Shown: one piece after another, positions 1 through 8,660 of the stretch
Layout of the letters: every line of letters begins with the position of its first letter
Numbering within the stretch: position 1 is the first letter of the stretch
From: Streptomyces sp. TP-A0356
Lineage (GTDB): Bacteria > Actinomycetota > Actinomycetes > Streptomycetales > Streptomycetaceae
Length of the DNA: 64,000 bases
Direction: 5' to 3'
Assembly (NCBI RefSeq): GCF_001417775.1
Contig: NZ_BBZJ01000027.1
Location: forward strand, 50,816 to 114,815
Notes under the pieces: generated by a model
The model's database searches: none
The model's input: only the letters and a program-made list of their open reading frames with translations
Told to the model about the DNA's origin: nothing
Program-made: the position numbers and the translations under genes

Positions 1-856
1 GGGTGTCAGGCTCCGGGGACTCCTGGGCCAGGGTGATCAGCTCGTCGAGGTTGAGGACACTGCCGTTGTCGTCCACGACCACCCGGTCCCGCAGCGCGAG
101 CAGGCACGAAGTGCGATACGCCTTCGGCCAACTGCGGTTGATGTTCCGCCACACCGACAGGGAGCCCTCCTCCCAGGTGACGCCGGGCGCCGGGGGCGGG
201 GCCGGTGCCTCGGCGGGCTGCGCCGGTGCCGGGGCCGCAGCGGGCGGCGAGGCGGCGGCCCGCCGGTGCTCCGGCGCCGGCTGAGGCGCCGGCTGAGGCG
301 CGGGTGCGGACGCCACCGGCACCTGGGGCTCCTCGACGGGCGCCACGGCCTCCGACACGGCCGCCGCCCGCTCCCGTGCGGCCCGCTCACCGCGCGTCCC
401 GGCGCTCCCCCGCTCACGCTCCCCGGAGTCGCTGATGTGCAGCACCCGCGGCTCACCGGACTCCCCCGCGGTCAGCAGCAGCCGCACTCCGTGCCCCACC
501 AGCGACTGCGCCCTCTCCAGCACGTCACGCGCCCTGCGATGCACCAACCGCTCGGTGTGGAAGGGGCGTTCGTCGCTGCCGCCCTCTCCGTTCGCAACCC
601 GCACCACGAGCCGGGCCCGGCCCCGCTCCCCGTCGACGTGCGCGTGCGCCAGCACGCCGGTCACCGGTGTGCACGCGGAGAGGTCGGCCGCCAGCCGGGC
701 GGTCGAACCCCCGGGAGCCGACATCAGCCACAGGTCGACGGCCGTCCGCTCGACCTCGGCCAGCCAGTCGTCGTAGGGCCGGTCCCCCGTCGGGCCGACC
801 GCCTGAACGGCCAGGCCGACCCAGGCCGTCATGCCCGCGCTGCTCGCGTTGCTCAT
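1..856 (-). CDS. Hypothetical protein, C-terminus beyond the window edge
   Basis: An open frame runs from the ATG at 856 off the left edge, about 285 residues seen. The start is preceded by a GGGGGGA ribosome binding site. Residues 1-145 look like one folded, mostly helical domain; residues 150-225 are a charged then Ala/Pro-rich linker; a second conserved-looking segment with WRNINRSWPKAYR begins near residue 229. I do not recognise the family. It is divergent from the gene at 1001, and the 145-bp gap contains a TGTGTCAATACACA-like element that could control both. An alternative start is the Met codon at 832. The coding call rests on frame openness and codon character. Confidence 0.6.
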   Translation of the reverse strand, partial: MSNASSAGMTAWVGLAVQAVGPTGDRPYDDWLAEVERTAVDLWLMSAPGGSTARLAADLSACTPVTGVLAHAHVDGERGRARLVVRVANGEGGSDERPFHTERLVHRRARDVLERAQSLVGHGVRLLLTAGESGEPRVLHISDSGERERGSAGTRGERAARERAAAVSEAVAPVEEPQVPVASAPAPQPAPQPAPEHRRAAASPPAAAPAPAQPAEAPAPPPAPGVTWEEGSLSVWRNINRSWPKAYRTSCLLALRDRVVVDDNGSVLNLDELITLAQESPEPDT

Positions 857-873
857 GGAGTCCCCCCAAGGTT

Positions 874-900
874 GTGTCAATACACAGTGTACTGTCGAAG
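874..900. promoter_or_regulatory. AT-rich palindromic element between divergent genes
   Basis: TGTGTCAATACACA followed by GTGTACTGTC forms overlapping inverted repeats in an otherwise GC-rich divergent intergenic space. Related TGTnnATAC motifs lie upstream of other genes in this region (2615, 6245, 6267, 10918). An operator or promoter role is inferred. Confidence 0.35.
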
Positions 901-1000
901 ACCCGCCGTACCATGGTCGGGAAGCGGCCTTCACGACCCTCGCACCGCACCGTCCACGCGCAACCGCCCCGCCCTGCGGGACGAGCCGCGAAGGGGGCTC

Positions 1001-1870
1001 ATGGACTCCAGCACCGCCCCAGCTCCCGGGACTTGGGCGCCACCGCCACGTCTGACGATCGTGGTGTACGCGAACGGCCGGGCGAGCGTCGGGGGCATCC
1101 CCGTGGTCGTACCCGAGGGCAGCGACCTGGCCGTGGTGCGCGCCGCGGCCATGCGGACCGCCGTCGACATGGCCGTGCGGCAGGGCCGGCCCGTCCATGC
1201 CCTCGCCCTCGAACCGGACGGCACGACCTGGCCGTTGGTCGTCCATCCGGACGGGCGGGTGGCGGAGGACACCGAGGAGGACACCGACCGCCCCGGGACG
1301 GTTCCCGACGACGCCGGGACGGACGTGCGGGCGGCGCCACCGGTACCGCCGGCCGCCCCACGCGACCCGCGTACCGAGACGCTGTTCCTCGCCGCGGAGG
1401 CGATGGAGCCGGTGGAGACCCCGCCGCCTCCGGAACAGTTCCGGGACCGGCTGGCGCGAATCGCCGAGGCCGGGGAGCGTGGCCGCATCGAGGCCGCGGC
1501 CACGCTCGCCGCGGACCTCGAACGCGAGGCGGCCCTGCTGTACGGGTCCACGCACCCGCACGTCCTGCAGGCCCGCGCCGTACGGGCCCACGTCGGGGTA
1601 CTCGCGCGGGACTGGGCGCGAGCCGCCGATCTGTACCTCGACATCGCCACCGCCTGGCGGCGCAGGTCCGGAGAGCGCAGCGCACAGGTCCGCAGGAGCG
1701 CCGCCAACGCCCACTACTGCTGGTGTCAGGTCACCGACCTGAGCGAGAGTGAGCGCATCGGCGAAGCCGTGGTCCGGATGTGGCTCAAACTGCCCGGCGC
1801 GGAGCAGGAGTTGAGTGCCGCCCGTCGGCGCTGCGACCAGCTCCGTCACCGGCTGAGTCTCGGCCTCTGA
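1001..1870 (+). CDS. Hypothetical protein with helical-repeat-like C-terminus
   Basis: A 289-residue protein. The ATG at 1001 follows GAAGGGGG with short spacing. Residues 17-85 form a compact beta/alpha segment, residues 88-125 are an acidic and Pro-rich linker, and residues 145-289 are almost all helix with Ala/Arg/Glu periodicity similar to TPR-type arrays (for example LAADLEREAALLYGSTHPHV, near residue 170). No catalytic motif is visible. The protein probably works with its divergent neighbour and the ParA-like ATPase downstream, judged only by context. It is a conserved-looking Streptomyces protein of unknown role; the coding call is firm and the function is not. Confidence 0.75.
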   Translation: MDSSTAPAPGTWAPPPRLTIVVYANGRASVGGIPVVVPEGSDLAVVRAAAMRTAVDMAVRQGRPVHALALEPDGTTWPLVVHPDGRVAEDTEEDTDRPGTVPDDAGTDVRAAPPVPPAAPRDPRTETLFLAAEAMEPVETPPPPEQFRDRLARIAEAGERGRIEAAATLAADLEREAALLYGSTHPHVLQARAVRAHVGVLARDWARAADLYLDIATAWRRRSGERSAQVRRSAANAHYCWCQVTDLSESERIGEAVVRMWLKLPGAEQELSAARRRCDQLRHRLSLGL

Positions 1871-2049
1871 TCACCCGCTGTCCAGGATCGGCGCCTTCCG
1901 CACGACCCGTTCCTCATTGATGCACGGAGAACATCCCACTGTGTCGGAACGGTGACGCGACGAGTCCGAATCGCTGTCATGATGTTCCTGCGACCGGAGT
2001 TGCTGGCGTAATTGCCGCCCCTCTAGGGGAGTTGTCGGGGGACTTGCTT

Positions 2050-2574
2050 GTGAAGCGGAATGTCATACACGGATACGCCCGGGGATCCCTCACGCTGGAT
2101 GTCCGGGAAGACGAGTGGTCCGCGCGCATAACCACCGCGCTCGACGAGACAGATCCGGCGCTGCTCCTGTCACTTCCGCGGGGCCTGTTCCAGGCCCATG
2201 ACCGGGAGATGCGCCGGGCCGGTGCCTGTGCCGGGACGGCGCTGGACAGCGACACCGAGTATCTGTCGACGGTGTGGGGGTTCACCCGCGCGGACGGGGA
2301 CGGCGTGAGCGAGATAGCGGAGGTCCCGCTGGTCACCGTACGGGTGTCCGGTAACCGCCTGGCGGTGGACGTCGCCGACTTCCCGTGGCTGATCGGCCGG
2401 GCGCCGCTCGCCCTGCCCGAGGAATGGCGGCGCCCTGGCGACGACCGCTGGTGCCTGCTGGGAATCTGCTTCGACGTGGATCTCGACGCATCGGACGCGG
2501 AGGAGCGGTTTCTGTCGGAACTCGCCGCCGGAGACGCGGCATTGGGTGAGGTGAATATCGTGACAAAGCTGTGA
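2050..2574 (+). CDS. Hypothetical acidic cytoplasmic protein
   Basis: A 174-residue soluble protein without signal peptide or membrane segment. I chose the GTG at 2050 because GGGGGA lies seven bases upstream; the earlier TTG at 2032 touches its own purine tract and is less likely. The sequence is rich in Asp and Glu with alternating hydrophobic strands, including VRVSGNRLAVDVADFPWLIG, and several Trp residues. I do not recognise a family. It lies in the same orientation as the genes around it, 112 bp before the next start, and may share their regulation through the TGTACACA element at 2615-2628. Confidence 0.6.
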   Translation: MKRNVIHGYARGSLTLDVREDEWSARITTALDETDPALLLSLPRGLFQAHDREMRRAGACAGTALDSDTEYLSTVWGFTRADGDGVSEIAEVPLVTVRVSGNRLAVDVADFPWLIGRAPLALPEEWRRPGDDRWCLLGICFDVDLDASDAEERFLSELAAGDAALGEVNIVTKL

Positions 2575-2614
2575 GGGGTCGATGATCTGACTGTGCCGAA
2601 CGTCATGGGGTAAC

Positions 2615-2628
2615 GTCTGTACACAACG
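2615..2628. promoter_or_regulatory. TGTACACA element upstream of the gene at 2686
   Basis: GTCTGTACACAACG is an AT-richer palindromic core about 60 bp before the next start codon. It resembles the other TGT..ATAC/TACAC motifs of this region. A promoter or operator role is inferred only. Confidence 0.25.
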
Positions 2629-2685
2629 CGTGGACCTTGTGCGGGAAAGTCCGGCCGGGTCGTCGACGAAGCCACTGGAGGAGCC

Positions 2686-3153
2686 ATGAGCGCTTCGGAA
2701 ATCCCTCAGCGTTCCCGTTCCCATCGGCGTCGCATGGTGACCGCGAAGGCGGCCATGACCCGCCGCCCGGACGGGGTCGACGAGGAGACCGCGCTCCCGG
2801 GCGAACTCGAGCCGCTGGAGTGGACGCCCAACCGGGGCCCGATCACCGAGGAGGAAGCCCTCGGGGTACTGCGCAGGCGCAGGCGCAACGAGCTGAGCCA
2901 GGCACCGAAGCGCGAGGGCGCCAAGCGTCCGGAGATCCCCTCGGAGCTGCCGCCCGAGAACGCCCGCAAGGTGCCGGTCGTCAACCGCTTCCCGGCGCGC
3001 TATCTGGCCATGGCCCATGCGCGCGCCGAGGTCGAGGGGACCAATCTGACGGCCATCCTCGAAGAGATGCTGGTCAAGTACGCAACAGGCAAGCCCACTC
3101 GGCCGGGGACCGTCAGCCGGCGACTGCTGTCCTTGTACACCGCCAAGGACTAG
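2686..3153 (+). CDS. Small basic protein, possible ribbon-helix-helix-like partner of the ParA ATPase
   Basis: A 155-residue, strongly basic protein whose ATG follows a good GGAGGAG site. The N-terminal half is Arg-rich and probably disordered. The C-terminal half (about residues 100-140) reads VPVVNRFPARYLAMAHARAE then a helical segment, which looks like a short strand followed by two helices, as in ribbon-helix-helix DNA-binding proteins. It ends 59 bp before the ParA/MinD-type gene at 3213 and is probably co-transcribed with it. That pairing suggests a partition-like or transfer-like role, but this is inference; the fold assignment is tentative. Confidence 0.6.
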   Translation: MSASEIPQRSRSHRRRMVTAKAAMTRRPDGVDEETALPGELEPLEWTPNRGPITEEEALGVLRRRRRNELSQAPKREGAKRPEIPSELPPENARKVPVVNRFPARYLAMAHARAEVEGTNLTAILEEMLVKYATGKPTRPGTVSRRLLSLYTAKD

Positions 3154-3212
3154 CCTGTCGCTCCGGTTGACGGCTCGCGACCGGTCGGGCGCAGAACGGT
3201 GGGAGAACTAGC

Positions 3213-4442
3213 GTGTCCGAGAACAGCGCCTTCGGCGCGTCGTCGGCCGCCGACCACGATGAGGACGAACTGCCCCCGAGCCACGCGCGCTCCCTCCCGG
3301 CGCCGGCCACGCGGCCCTCACCGGCCGCCGGGCAGACACCCGCGCAGCCATCGCAGACATGGCAACCGACGGCCCACCCTTCGGCCCCCGCGCCGACACC
3401 CTCACCGGCTCCCGCGCCCGCGCCCGCACCGGCTCCGGCTCCCGCGCCGCTTCCCGACGGCGCCTCTGCGCGCCCGGACCCGATCCCGAACCCGTACGTC
3501 AACCCGTACACGGGCCAGTACCAGCCACCCTCCCCGGCCCCCTCGGCCTCCCCCGCGCAGGCCCAACGGCCGGGACTGCTGCGGCTGGTCGGCCGCGGGG
3601 GCGCGCGCTCCGCCGGTCCCGAGCAGCAGCGGCTCGCCCGGCTGCAGACGCCCGTGCCGCGTCCGTACCGGATCAGCGTCACGAGCATCAAGGGCGGCGT
3701 GGGAAAGACGACGGCCTCGGCCATGCTGGGCCTGACCTTCGCCCACTACCGCGCCGACCGCACCGTCGTCATCGACGCCAACCCGCACGCAGGCACGCTC
3801 GCGGACCGACTGCTGGGCGAGCGGATCATGCCGACCGTGCGTGACCTGGTCGGCGCCGAGCGTCACCGCAGGGCCGTCGACGGACAGGGGCTGGTCGATC
3901 CGCTGCACATCCACCAGTACCTCGGCCAGGCCGACCGGCTGATGGTGGCGGCGAGCGAACAGAGCCCGGACATCAGTGAGTTGTTCGACGAGGAGCAGTA
4001 CCGCACGGCACAGGACGTCCTCACCCGGGCCTTCGACATCGTCATCACCGACAGCGGCACCGGTATGAAGCACTCCGCCATGCGGGGCACACTGGCCGCC
4101 ACCGACCGGCTGATCGTGGTCGCCGCGCCGCGCTACGACGCCGCGCGGCGCGCCGCCAAGACGCTCGACGAGGTGTACGCACAGGGCTATCCGGACCTGG
4201 TGCGCAACGCGGTGGTGCTGATCACCATGGACGCCCCGAAGGCCGTCGGCATCAACATGAACACGCTGGTCGAGTACTTCGAGCAGTTGTGCACCCACGT
4301 GGTGCGGATCCCGTACGACCAGCACCTGTACGCGGGCGGCACCATCCGGTACGACCAGGTCTCCCCCGCCACCCGGGGCGCGTACATGGACCTCGCGGCG
4401 CTGCTGGCGGACGGGTTCTCGAACGTGCTCCCGGGCCGGTGA
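3213..4442 (+). CDS. ParA/MinD-family ATPase with Pro/Ala-rich N-terminus
   Basis: A 409-residue protein starting at a GTG after GTGGGAG. Residues 20-118 are low complexity, including a run of Pro-Ala pairs at about 57-80. The ATPase domain begins near 152 with the deviant Walker A box KGGVGKTT (160-167) typical of ParA/MinD/Soj ATPases, followed by VVIDANPHAGTLADR, the expected switch region. Such ATPases position DNA or protein complexes in the cell. The extended Pro-rich head is common in actinobacterial ATPases linked to secretion or transfer systems. Its neighbours (small basic protein, NlpC/P60 hydrolase, lipoprotein) fit a conjugation-like or envelope machine rather than chromosome segregation. 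Family confidence is high, role low. Confidence 0.85.
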   Translation: MSENSAFGASSAADHDEDELPPSHARSLPAPATRPSPAAGQTPAQPSQTWQPTAHPSAPAPTPSPAPAPAPAPAPAPAPLPDGASARPDPIPNPYVNPYTGQYQPPSPAPSASPAQAQRPGLLRLVGRGGARSAGPEQQRLARLQTPVPRPYRISVTSIKGGVGKTTASAMLGLTFAHYRADRTVVIDANPHAGTLADRLLGERIMPTVRDLVGAERHRRAVDGQGLVDPLHIHQYLGQADRLMVAASEQSPDISELFDEEQYRTAQDVLTRAFDIVITDSGTGMKHSAMRGTLAATDRLIVVAAPRYDAARRAAKTLDEVYAQGYPDLVRNAVVLITMDAPKAVGINMNTLVEYFEQLCTHVVRIPYDQHLYAGGTIRYDQVSPATRGAYMDLAALLADGFSNVLPGR

Positions 4443-4451
4443 CCCGGCCTC

Positions 4452-5051
4452 TCAGGTCCCCTGACGCCCGTCCACGAGCCACTTCCCGCCGCTCCTGGTG
4501 AGCTTGAGGATCATGCCGGTCTGCGTCGACTCGCCGCCGTTGCTCCAGCTGGTCCGCTCCGCGTACGAGACCTGCACCCAGACTTCGGTGCCGGAGCGCG
4601 GCGCCTCGTCCGGGATCACCGTGTGGAGGTTGTCGGCGCTGACCTCGACACGGCTCTTCTTGGCGGCCTCGCACGACACGTCGCACCGGTCGCTGCTGGA
4701 GTCCCGGAGCTTCTTGACGTAGGCGGCGGTGGCGTAGGGCTTGATCCGGTCGAGATAGGCGCGCGGGGCCGGGTCCCGCCAGCCGTGCCGGACGTACGCC
4801 TGCACGTAGGCGGCGGCCACCGACTCGGGGTCGGTGTAGTCGACCCGACCTTCGCGTGAACCGGCAGAGGCGTCTCCGGCCGGAGTCGCGGTGACCCTGC
4901 CGGGCCCCGGGGCCGCGCTCATCGCCGGGGCGGAGGGGGAGGGTGCGGCCGGGTGCTTCCCGGCGTCCTTGGTGCAGCCGCCGACGAGGCCCGCGGCGGC
5001 CACCACCGCAAGGCACAGGGCCGCCGTACGGCGCGCGAGCACGGTCCTCAC
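4452..5051 (-). CDS. Lipoprotein of unknown function
   Basis: A 199-residue protein. It starts at a GTG overlapping the stop codon of the upstream NlpC/P60 gene (GTGA), so the two are translationally coupled. Residues 1-26 form a lipoprotein signal with lipobox LVGGC (Cys26). A Ser/Pro/Ala-rich spacer follows, then a folded domain from about residue 68 (YTDPESVAAAYVQAYVRHGW) to the end, of the NTF2-like, calcium-channel-like type seen in transfer-associated TrbJ/VirB8-like proteins; that fold comparison is a guess. Two Cys at about 122-126 (RCDVSC) may form a disulfide. It is expected at the outer face of the membrane, working with the wall hydrolase. Confidence 0.75.
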   Translation of the reverse strand: MRTVLARRTAALCLAVVAAAGLVGGCTKDAGKHPAAPSPSAPAMSAAPGPGRVTATPAGDASAGSREGRVDYTDPESVAAAYVQAYVRHGWRDPAPRAYLDRIKPYATAAYVKKLRDSSSDRCDVSCEAAKKSRVEVSADNLHTVIPDEAPRSGTEVWVQVSYAERTSWSNGGESTQTGMILKLTRSGGKWLVDGRQGT

Positions 5052-6202
5052 AGCGTCCCCCCGGCGGTGCCACGGTCGGCGACGGCTGCGGCCTTGGCGG
5101 AACCCCCGCTGTCCTTGAGCAGCCGCGAGCCGCCGATCCACTGTTTCATCCAGTAGCTGTTCTTGCTGACGTTCTGCACGATCTCGACCTTCGCCCCCGT
5201 GTGCGGCGCGTGGATCATCTGGTCGTTGCCGAGATACATGCTCACGTGGTGGATACCGGACTCCGTGCCGTCGCTGCTCCAGAACATCAGGTCTCCCGGT
5301 TTGAGGTCCGAATAGTCGCGCACCCGGCTGCCCGAATTCCACTGGTCGCCCGTCCAGTGGCCGAGGCTGATGCCGACCTTGGCGTAGGCGTAGAGCGTCA
5401 GCCCCGAGCAGTCGAAGCCCTTGGAGACGCCGCCCGGGCAGTCCGAGGTGTAGGTCGGCCCGTTGGCGTCGCCGCCGCCCCAGCAGTAGTCCACGCCCAG
5501 CTGGTCCTTGGCCGCCTGGATCACCTTGCCGACGTCCCCGCTCAGGCCGACGTCCTGGCACTTGATGTCCTTGGCCCGGCCGACGATCTGGCCCGCGACA
5601 CCCTCCCACTTGGTGTACGCGTCGGGAAAGGCGGAGACCTGGACGGCCTGGGCGGCGGCGCCCTTCTCCATCTGCTGCCAGCCCGAAACGCCGAGCAGTC
5701 CCCGGGGATTGGGCGGGCTGGGGTGGGTGGGACCGCCGTAGAACGCCATGGCCGAGTAGTTGGGGTCCATGATCTGGGCGTGCGTGCCCCAGCCGGCGGA
5801 CGGACGCTGCTGGAACAGGCCGATGCTGTCCCGGTCGCCATAGTCGATGTTGCGCAGCTGGCTCTCCTGAAGGGACGTCATGATGGCGATGACGAGCCCG
5901 TCGTCGGGAACCTTCTCCTTCTCCCCGACGTGAACTATGACGGCGGCGTTGCCCATCTGCTCGTCGGTGACCCGGTACGGCCCGACACCGGGAACGTCGG
6001 CATGCAGGGTCTGGCCGCCCGGGTCGCACACGGTGCCGCCCGGCACCCCGCCCCCACCGCTGTCGCCGCCTCCGCCCACGGCGGCGCCCAGCATGCCCGC
6101 CAGCCCCACGACCGAGCCCGTTCCCGCGACGAAGAACAGACCGCCCCCGCTGAACAAGAACGCGCAGACAAGGAGGATGCCTATGACCGTCTTCTTGTCC
6201 AC
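5048..6202 (-). CDS. NlpC/P60 endopeptidase with lysozyme-like N-domain
   Basis: A 384-residue, membrane-anchored two-domain wall hydrolase. Residues 5-43 are hydrophobic and Gly-rich (uncleaved anchor). Residues 85-210 are a lysozyme/transglycosylase-like module with LQESQLRN (candidate catalytic Glu113) and DRDSIGLFQQRPSAGWGT, a motif I know from Streptomyces phage-tail and conjugation lysozymes. Residues 222-360 are NlpC/P60: Cys265 in GFDCSGLT, His319 in HHVSMYLG and a third polar residue at His331 complete the triad, so it should be active. It opens the coupled pair with the lipoprotein. The gene at 6336 is divergent. Similar proteins act as VirB1-like openers of peptidoglycan for secretion machines. 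Confidence 0.85.
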   Translation of the reverse strand: MDKKTVIGILLVCAFLFSGGGLFFVAGTGSVVGLAGMLGAAVGGGGDSGGGGVPGGTVCDPGGQTLHADVPGVGPYRVTDEQMGNAAVIVHVGEKEKVPDDGLVIAIMTSLQESQLRNIDYGDRDSIGLFQQRPSAGWGTHAQIMDPNYSAMAFYGGPTHPSPPNPRGLLGVSGWQQMEKGAAAQAVQVSAFPDAYTKWEGVAGQIVGRAKDIKCQDVGLSGDVGKVIQAAKDQLGVDYCWGGGDANGPTYTSDCPGGVSKGFDCSGLTLYAYAKVGISLGHWTGDQWNSGSRVRDYSDLKPGDLMFWSSDGTESGIHHVSMYLGNDQMIHAPHTGAKVEIVQNVSKNSYWMKQWIGGSRLLKDSGGSAKAAAVADRGTAGGTL

Positions 6203-6244
6203 AGCTTGACGTGCCCCCCCGTCCGCGCTACTCAGTGCGCGCTC

Positions 6245-6281
6245 TTGTGTATATACCTTACGAGCTAGTGTCTATACTTCC
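6245..6281. promoter_or_regulatory. Paired TGTnnATAC motifs between divergent genes
   Basis: TTGTGTATATACC and AGTGTCTATACTT occur 22 bp apart in the 133-bp divergent gap between the NlpC/P60 gene and the gene at 6336. They are strikingly AT-rich for this genome and partly palindromic. They could be -10 regions or a repressor operator; this is inferred. Confidence 0.4.
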
Positions 6282-6335
6282 AATCACCTTGAGAACCTTG
6301 GGCATTGACGGCATCCACTGGGAAGGGACCGACCC

Positions 6336-7019
6336 GTGACCGAACAGCCGCCACTCCCCACCTCCTCCGCCCATGCGCTCGCCGTCGTGATGCGCGACTA
6401 CCTCTCCTACGGCGAGAGCGGCATGGCGGACCTGAAGGAGGCGGTGCACTCCCGGAGCCGCAAGCCCGTCATCGGGGCGTTCTGCCAGGAGTTGCGGCAG
6501 ATCCTGGCCGGTGAGGCGCCCGTGCCCACCGGCGTGATCAACCGGGAGTTCCAGCGGCGCGCCGACGAGGACGCCGCACTCGGCGAGGGTGACGGCGGCG
6601 ACGCCGTGCACTACGACGACCAACAGGCGTACGAGGCCCTCGCCGACCTGTGGGAGTACCTCGACCTGACCGCCGAGGGCGAGCCGCACGACACCCGCGC
6701 CGCTCTCAAGTCGGCCGCGCGCAAGGGCCGTTCACAGCTCCTGTGGATAGACGGTGACCCGGTTCACGCGCTGCGGACCTGGATGTCCTGGCGTTCACTG
6801 GCGCTCTTCGTCGTCGGTGTCGTCCTCTGCACCGTCAGCTGGGCGGTGCGTGAACGCATCGACGTCACCTTCCTGCGCGGCCTCCTCCTGCTGCTGTCCC
6901 TCGCCGGCTTCGTGATGGCGGGAATCGGGGGCGGGGCCCTGTGGCTGCGCCGCGTCCGCTACGTCAATCCGGACGCGTTCCTGCCGACGGAGGACAGGCC
7001 GAAGGACACCCGTCGCTGA
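6336..7019 (+). CDS. Hypothetical protein with two C-terminal membrane segments
   Basis: A 227-residue protein starting at a GTG after GGGAAGGGA. Residues 1-145 are soluble and helical. Two membrane segments follow (about 153-171 and 179-205), with a short basic cytoplasmic tail. I do not recognise the family. It is divergent from the wall-hydrolase operon across a gap with TGTnnATAC motifs, so it may be co-regulated with it. It is the last intact gene before the disturbed stretch beginning at 7020, and so marks the probable left limit of the stable chromosome here. Confidence 0.7.
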   Translation: MTEQPPLPTSSAHALAVVMRDYLSYGESGMADLKEAVHSRSRKPVIGAFCQELRQILAGEAPVPTGVINREFQRRADEDAALGEGDGGDAVHYDDQQAYEALADLWEYLDLTAEGEPHDTRAALKSAARKGRSQLLWIDGDPVHALRTWMSWRSLALFVVGVVLCTVSWAVRERIDVTFLRGLLLLLSLAGFVMAGIGGGALWLRRVRYVNPDAFLPTEDRPKDTRR

Positions 7020-7411
7020 GCGGGGCCGCAGCGTGATCGGAAATGGCGTCACCCGCACGGCCTCCGCCGACCTGGTGCGGCCATCGCCGCCATCATGACC
7101 GTGCCCAGCAGCGAGCCGGCGCTCAGCGGGTCCGGTCGAGACACCATGGACAGCTCCAGCAGCGCCGCTCCGGACACGAACCGGTACCAGGCAGCCAGGC
7201 ACTGGATCACGGTGAGGGCCACGGCGGGCAGCGCCGATCCCGCCAGGATCTCCGGCGGGCCACCCTCGGGGGCACGACGATCACTGCTCCAGGGCCCCTT
7301 GCCGTCGAAGCGCGAGCCTGCCGAAGGGGCCCGGTGCCCATGCCGCCCCACTCTCGGGGCCGGAGGCTGTCGCACGGCGCTGCACCACAAGCCCGACGTT
7401 GCGCTGCTCGA
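7020..7411. other. Intergenic, no gene recognised
   Basis: I see no convincing coding frame. Codon bias is mixed and stops fall in every frame at the spacing expected of decayed DNA. It lies at the transition from conserved genes to the accessory island. Confidence 0.4.
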
Positions 7412-7546
7412 CTTCCAGATACCCCCCTATGGGAGGCCATCCAAACCGGAGCCGAGCCTTATGCCTGGCTCAACGGCATCGTCTGCGTGGGCTTTGGCTA
7501 CCTCGTCGCGGGAGGGATCGCCTACAAGGTCTCCGATGTCCTGTGA
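7412..7546 (+). pseudogene. C-terminal remnant of a DUF3237-like protein
   Basis: The frame ends with PYAWLNGIVCVGFGYLVAGG and AYKVSDVL then a stop. This matches the pattern PxYAWLN..VxVGxG.......YxVxEVL that closes DUF3237 proteins, as I remember the family. No start, ribosome binding site or upstream domain is recognisable in any frame, so only the last 40 residues or so survive. It is one of several gene fragments between 7020 and 8660. Confidence 0.4.
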
Positions 7547-8070
7547 GTCCGTCCCGAAGGTTCTCGAACCACACGGGCAGACTGCCCGCTCACTCCGGGA
7601 CGCCCGGCGTCCCGCCTCGGGGCGCTCGTCGCCGCCCTGATGCTGACGTGACCGGTCGGCCCAGACGGAGGACAGGTACTCCAGTCCAACGGTCACGGCG
7701 GCCAGCGCGTCGGGGGCCGACCCGCCGACGCACACCAAAGCGGCACCGGCCGTGAGGACGGCCAGGAATGCAATGGCGGGGCCTTCGCTTGGGGGCGTCA
7801 GGCCAGGCGGAGTCAGTCGTCGGCCTTGTCGCGGTACTCCTGCGTCATGTCCCAGACGGGCTTGAGGAATTCGTCGGTGCAGGACATAGGGCGCAGCCGA
7901 CGAAACGGTTGCGTTCCGACGTCGAATCGACCTACCCTCACGTCACGACGATACGGTACCGTCCCGACGTAACCGAAGAGAAAGGTAAGGAGTCCGGCGT
8001 CGGACCCGGTGTCCGGGCCCGACGGGAGGCCGGACGTGCGCGCCCCCTTCCTCGGCCGAAAGCAGCGGAT
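7547..8070. other. Intergenic with possible small remnants and a palindrome
   Basis: No intact gene is seen. A short minus-strand frame at 7813-7887 (24 residues, containing FLKPVWDMTQEYRDKADD) could be the tail of an unidentified gene. A palindrome ACGGTACCGT at 7953-7962, in AT-richer surroundings with two nearby CGACGT copies, looks like an operator or promoter for the broken permease gene that follows. Both readings are tentative. Confidence 0.3.
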
Positions 8071-8660
8071 GTGAGTCAAGTTCTCGATGCACCGCCCCCG
8101 ACGTCGGCCCCGGCTGACGAAGACCTCGCAGCGCTGGCCGTCGGTCACGGCCTGTCGGTGAGCGGCGCCCGGCCCTGCCTGACGGAGTATGTGCGTCAGC
8201 TGTGGGCGCGGCGTCACTTCATCAGTGCCTTCGCCACCGCCAAGCTGACCGCCAAGTACAGCGAGGCCAAGCTCGGCCAGATCTGGCAGGTGGCGAACCC
8301 GCTGCTGAACGCCGCGGTTTACTACTTCATCTTCGGCATGCTGGTGGGCACCGCGCACGGTGTGCCGGACTTCCTGCCGTTCCTCGTGACGGGCGTGTTC
8401 GTCTGGACGTTCACCCAGAGCTCGATCAGGCGTCATGTGGAGCATCGACAAGACGCTCAAGCACAAGCCGTACCTGCTCAAAGTCACCCTTGAGTCCAAC
8501 CCGGCCGCGGTCTACATCGACCTGATGCGCTACGCGCTGATCGACAGCTTCAAGGCCCGCCGGCTCCCCCACCACGTGTGGGCGTACGCGGTCGGCTGGG
8601 CACTGCCCTTCGGCGTCGGCGGGTTCATCTACTTCTGGAAGGCAGAGGAGAAGTACGGCC
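8071..8660 (+). pseudogene. Internally deleted TagG/Wzm-type ABC exporter permease
   Basis: From the GTG at 8071 the frame encodes the N-terminus of a polysaccharide or teichoic-acid ABC permease: the entry helix (YVRQLWARRHFISAFATAKL), then KYSEAKLGQIWQVANPLLNA and the first membrane segments up to FVWTFTQSS. At about 8430 the frame is lost. From about 8435, one frame over, the sequence encodes the C-terminus of the same family: KHKPYLLKVTLESNPAAVYI, HHVWAYAVGWAL and the closing FIYFWKAEEKYGRG. Roughly a hundred central residues are missing, so it cannot be functional. No ATPase partner is present. The end abuts the start of the MurJ-like gene. Confidence 0.75.

Noticed and set aside
7561..7580. 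Left attachment site matching the tRNA-Lys 3' end (CTCGAACCACAC)
   Set aside because: Only about ten bases agree with the tRNA sequence CTCGAACCCACA; too short to separate from chance.
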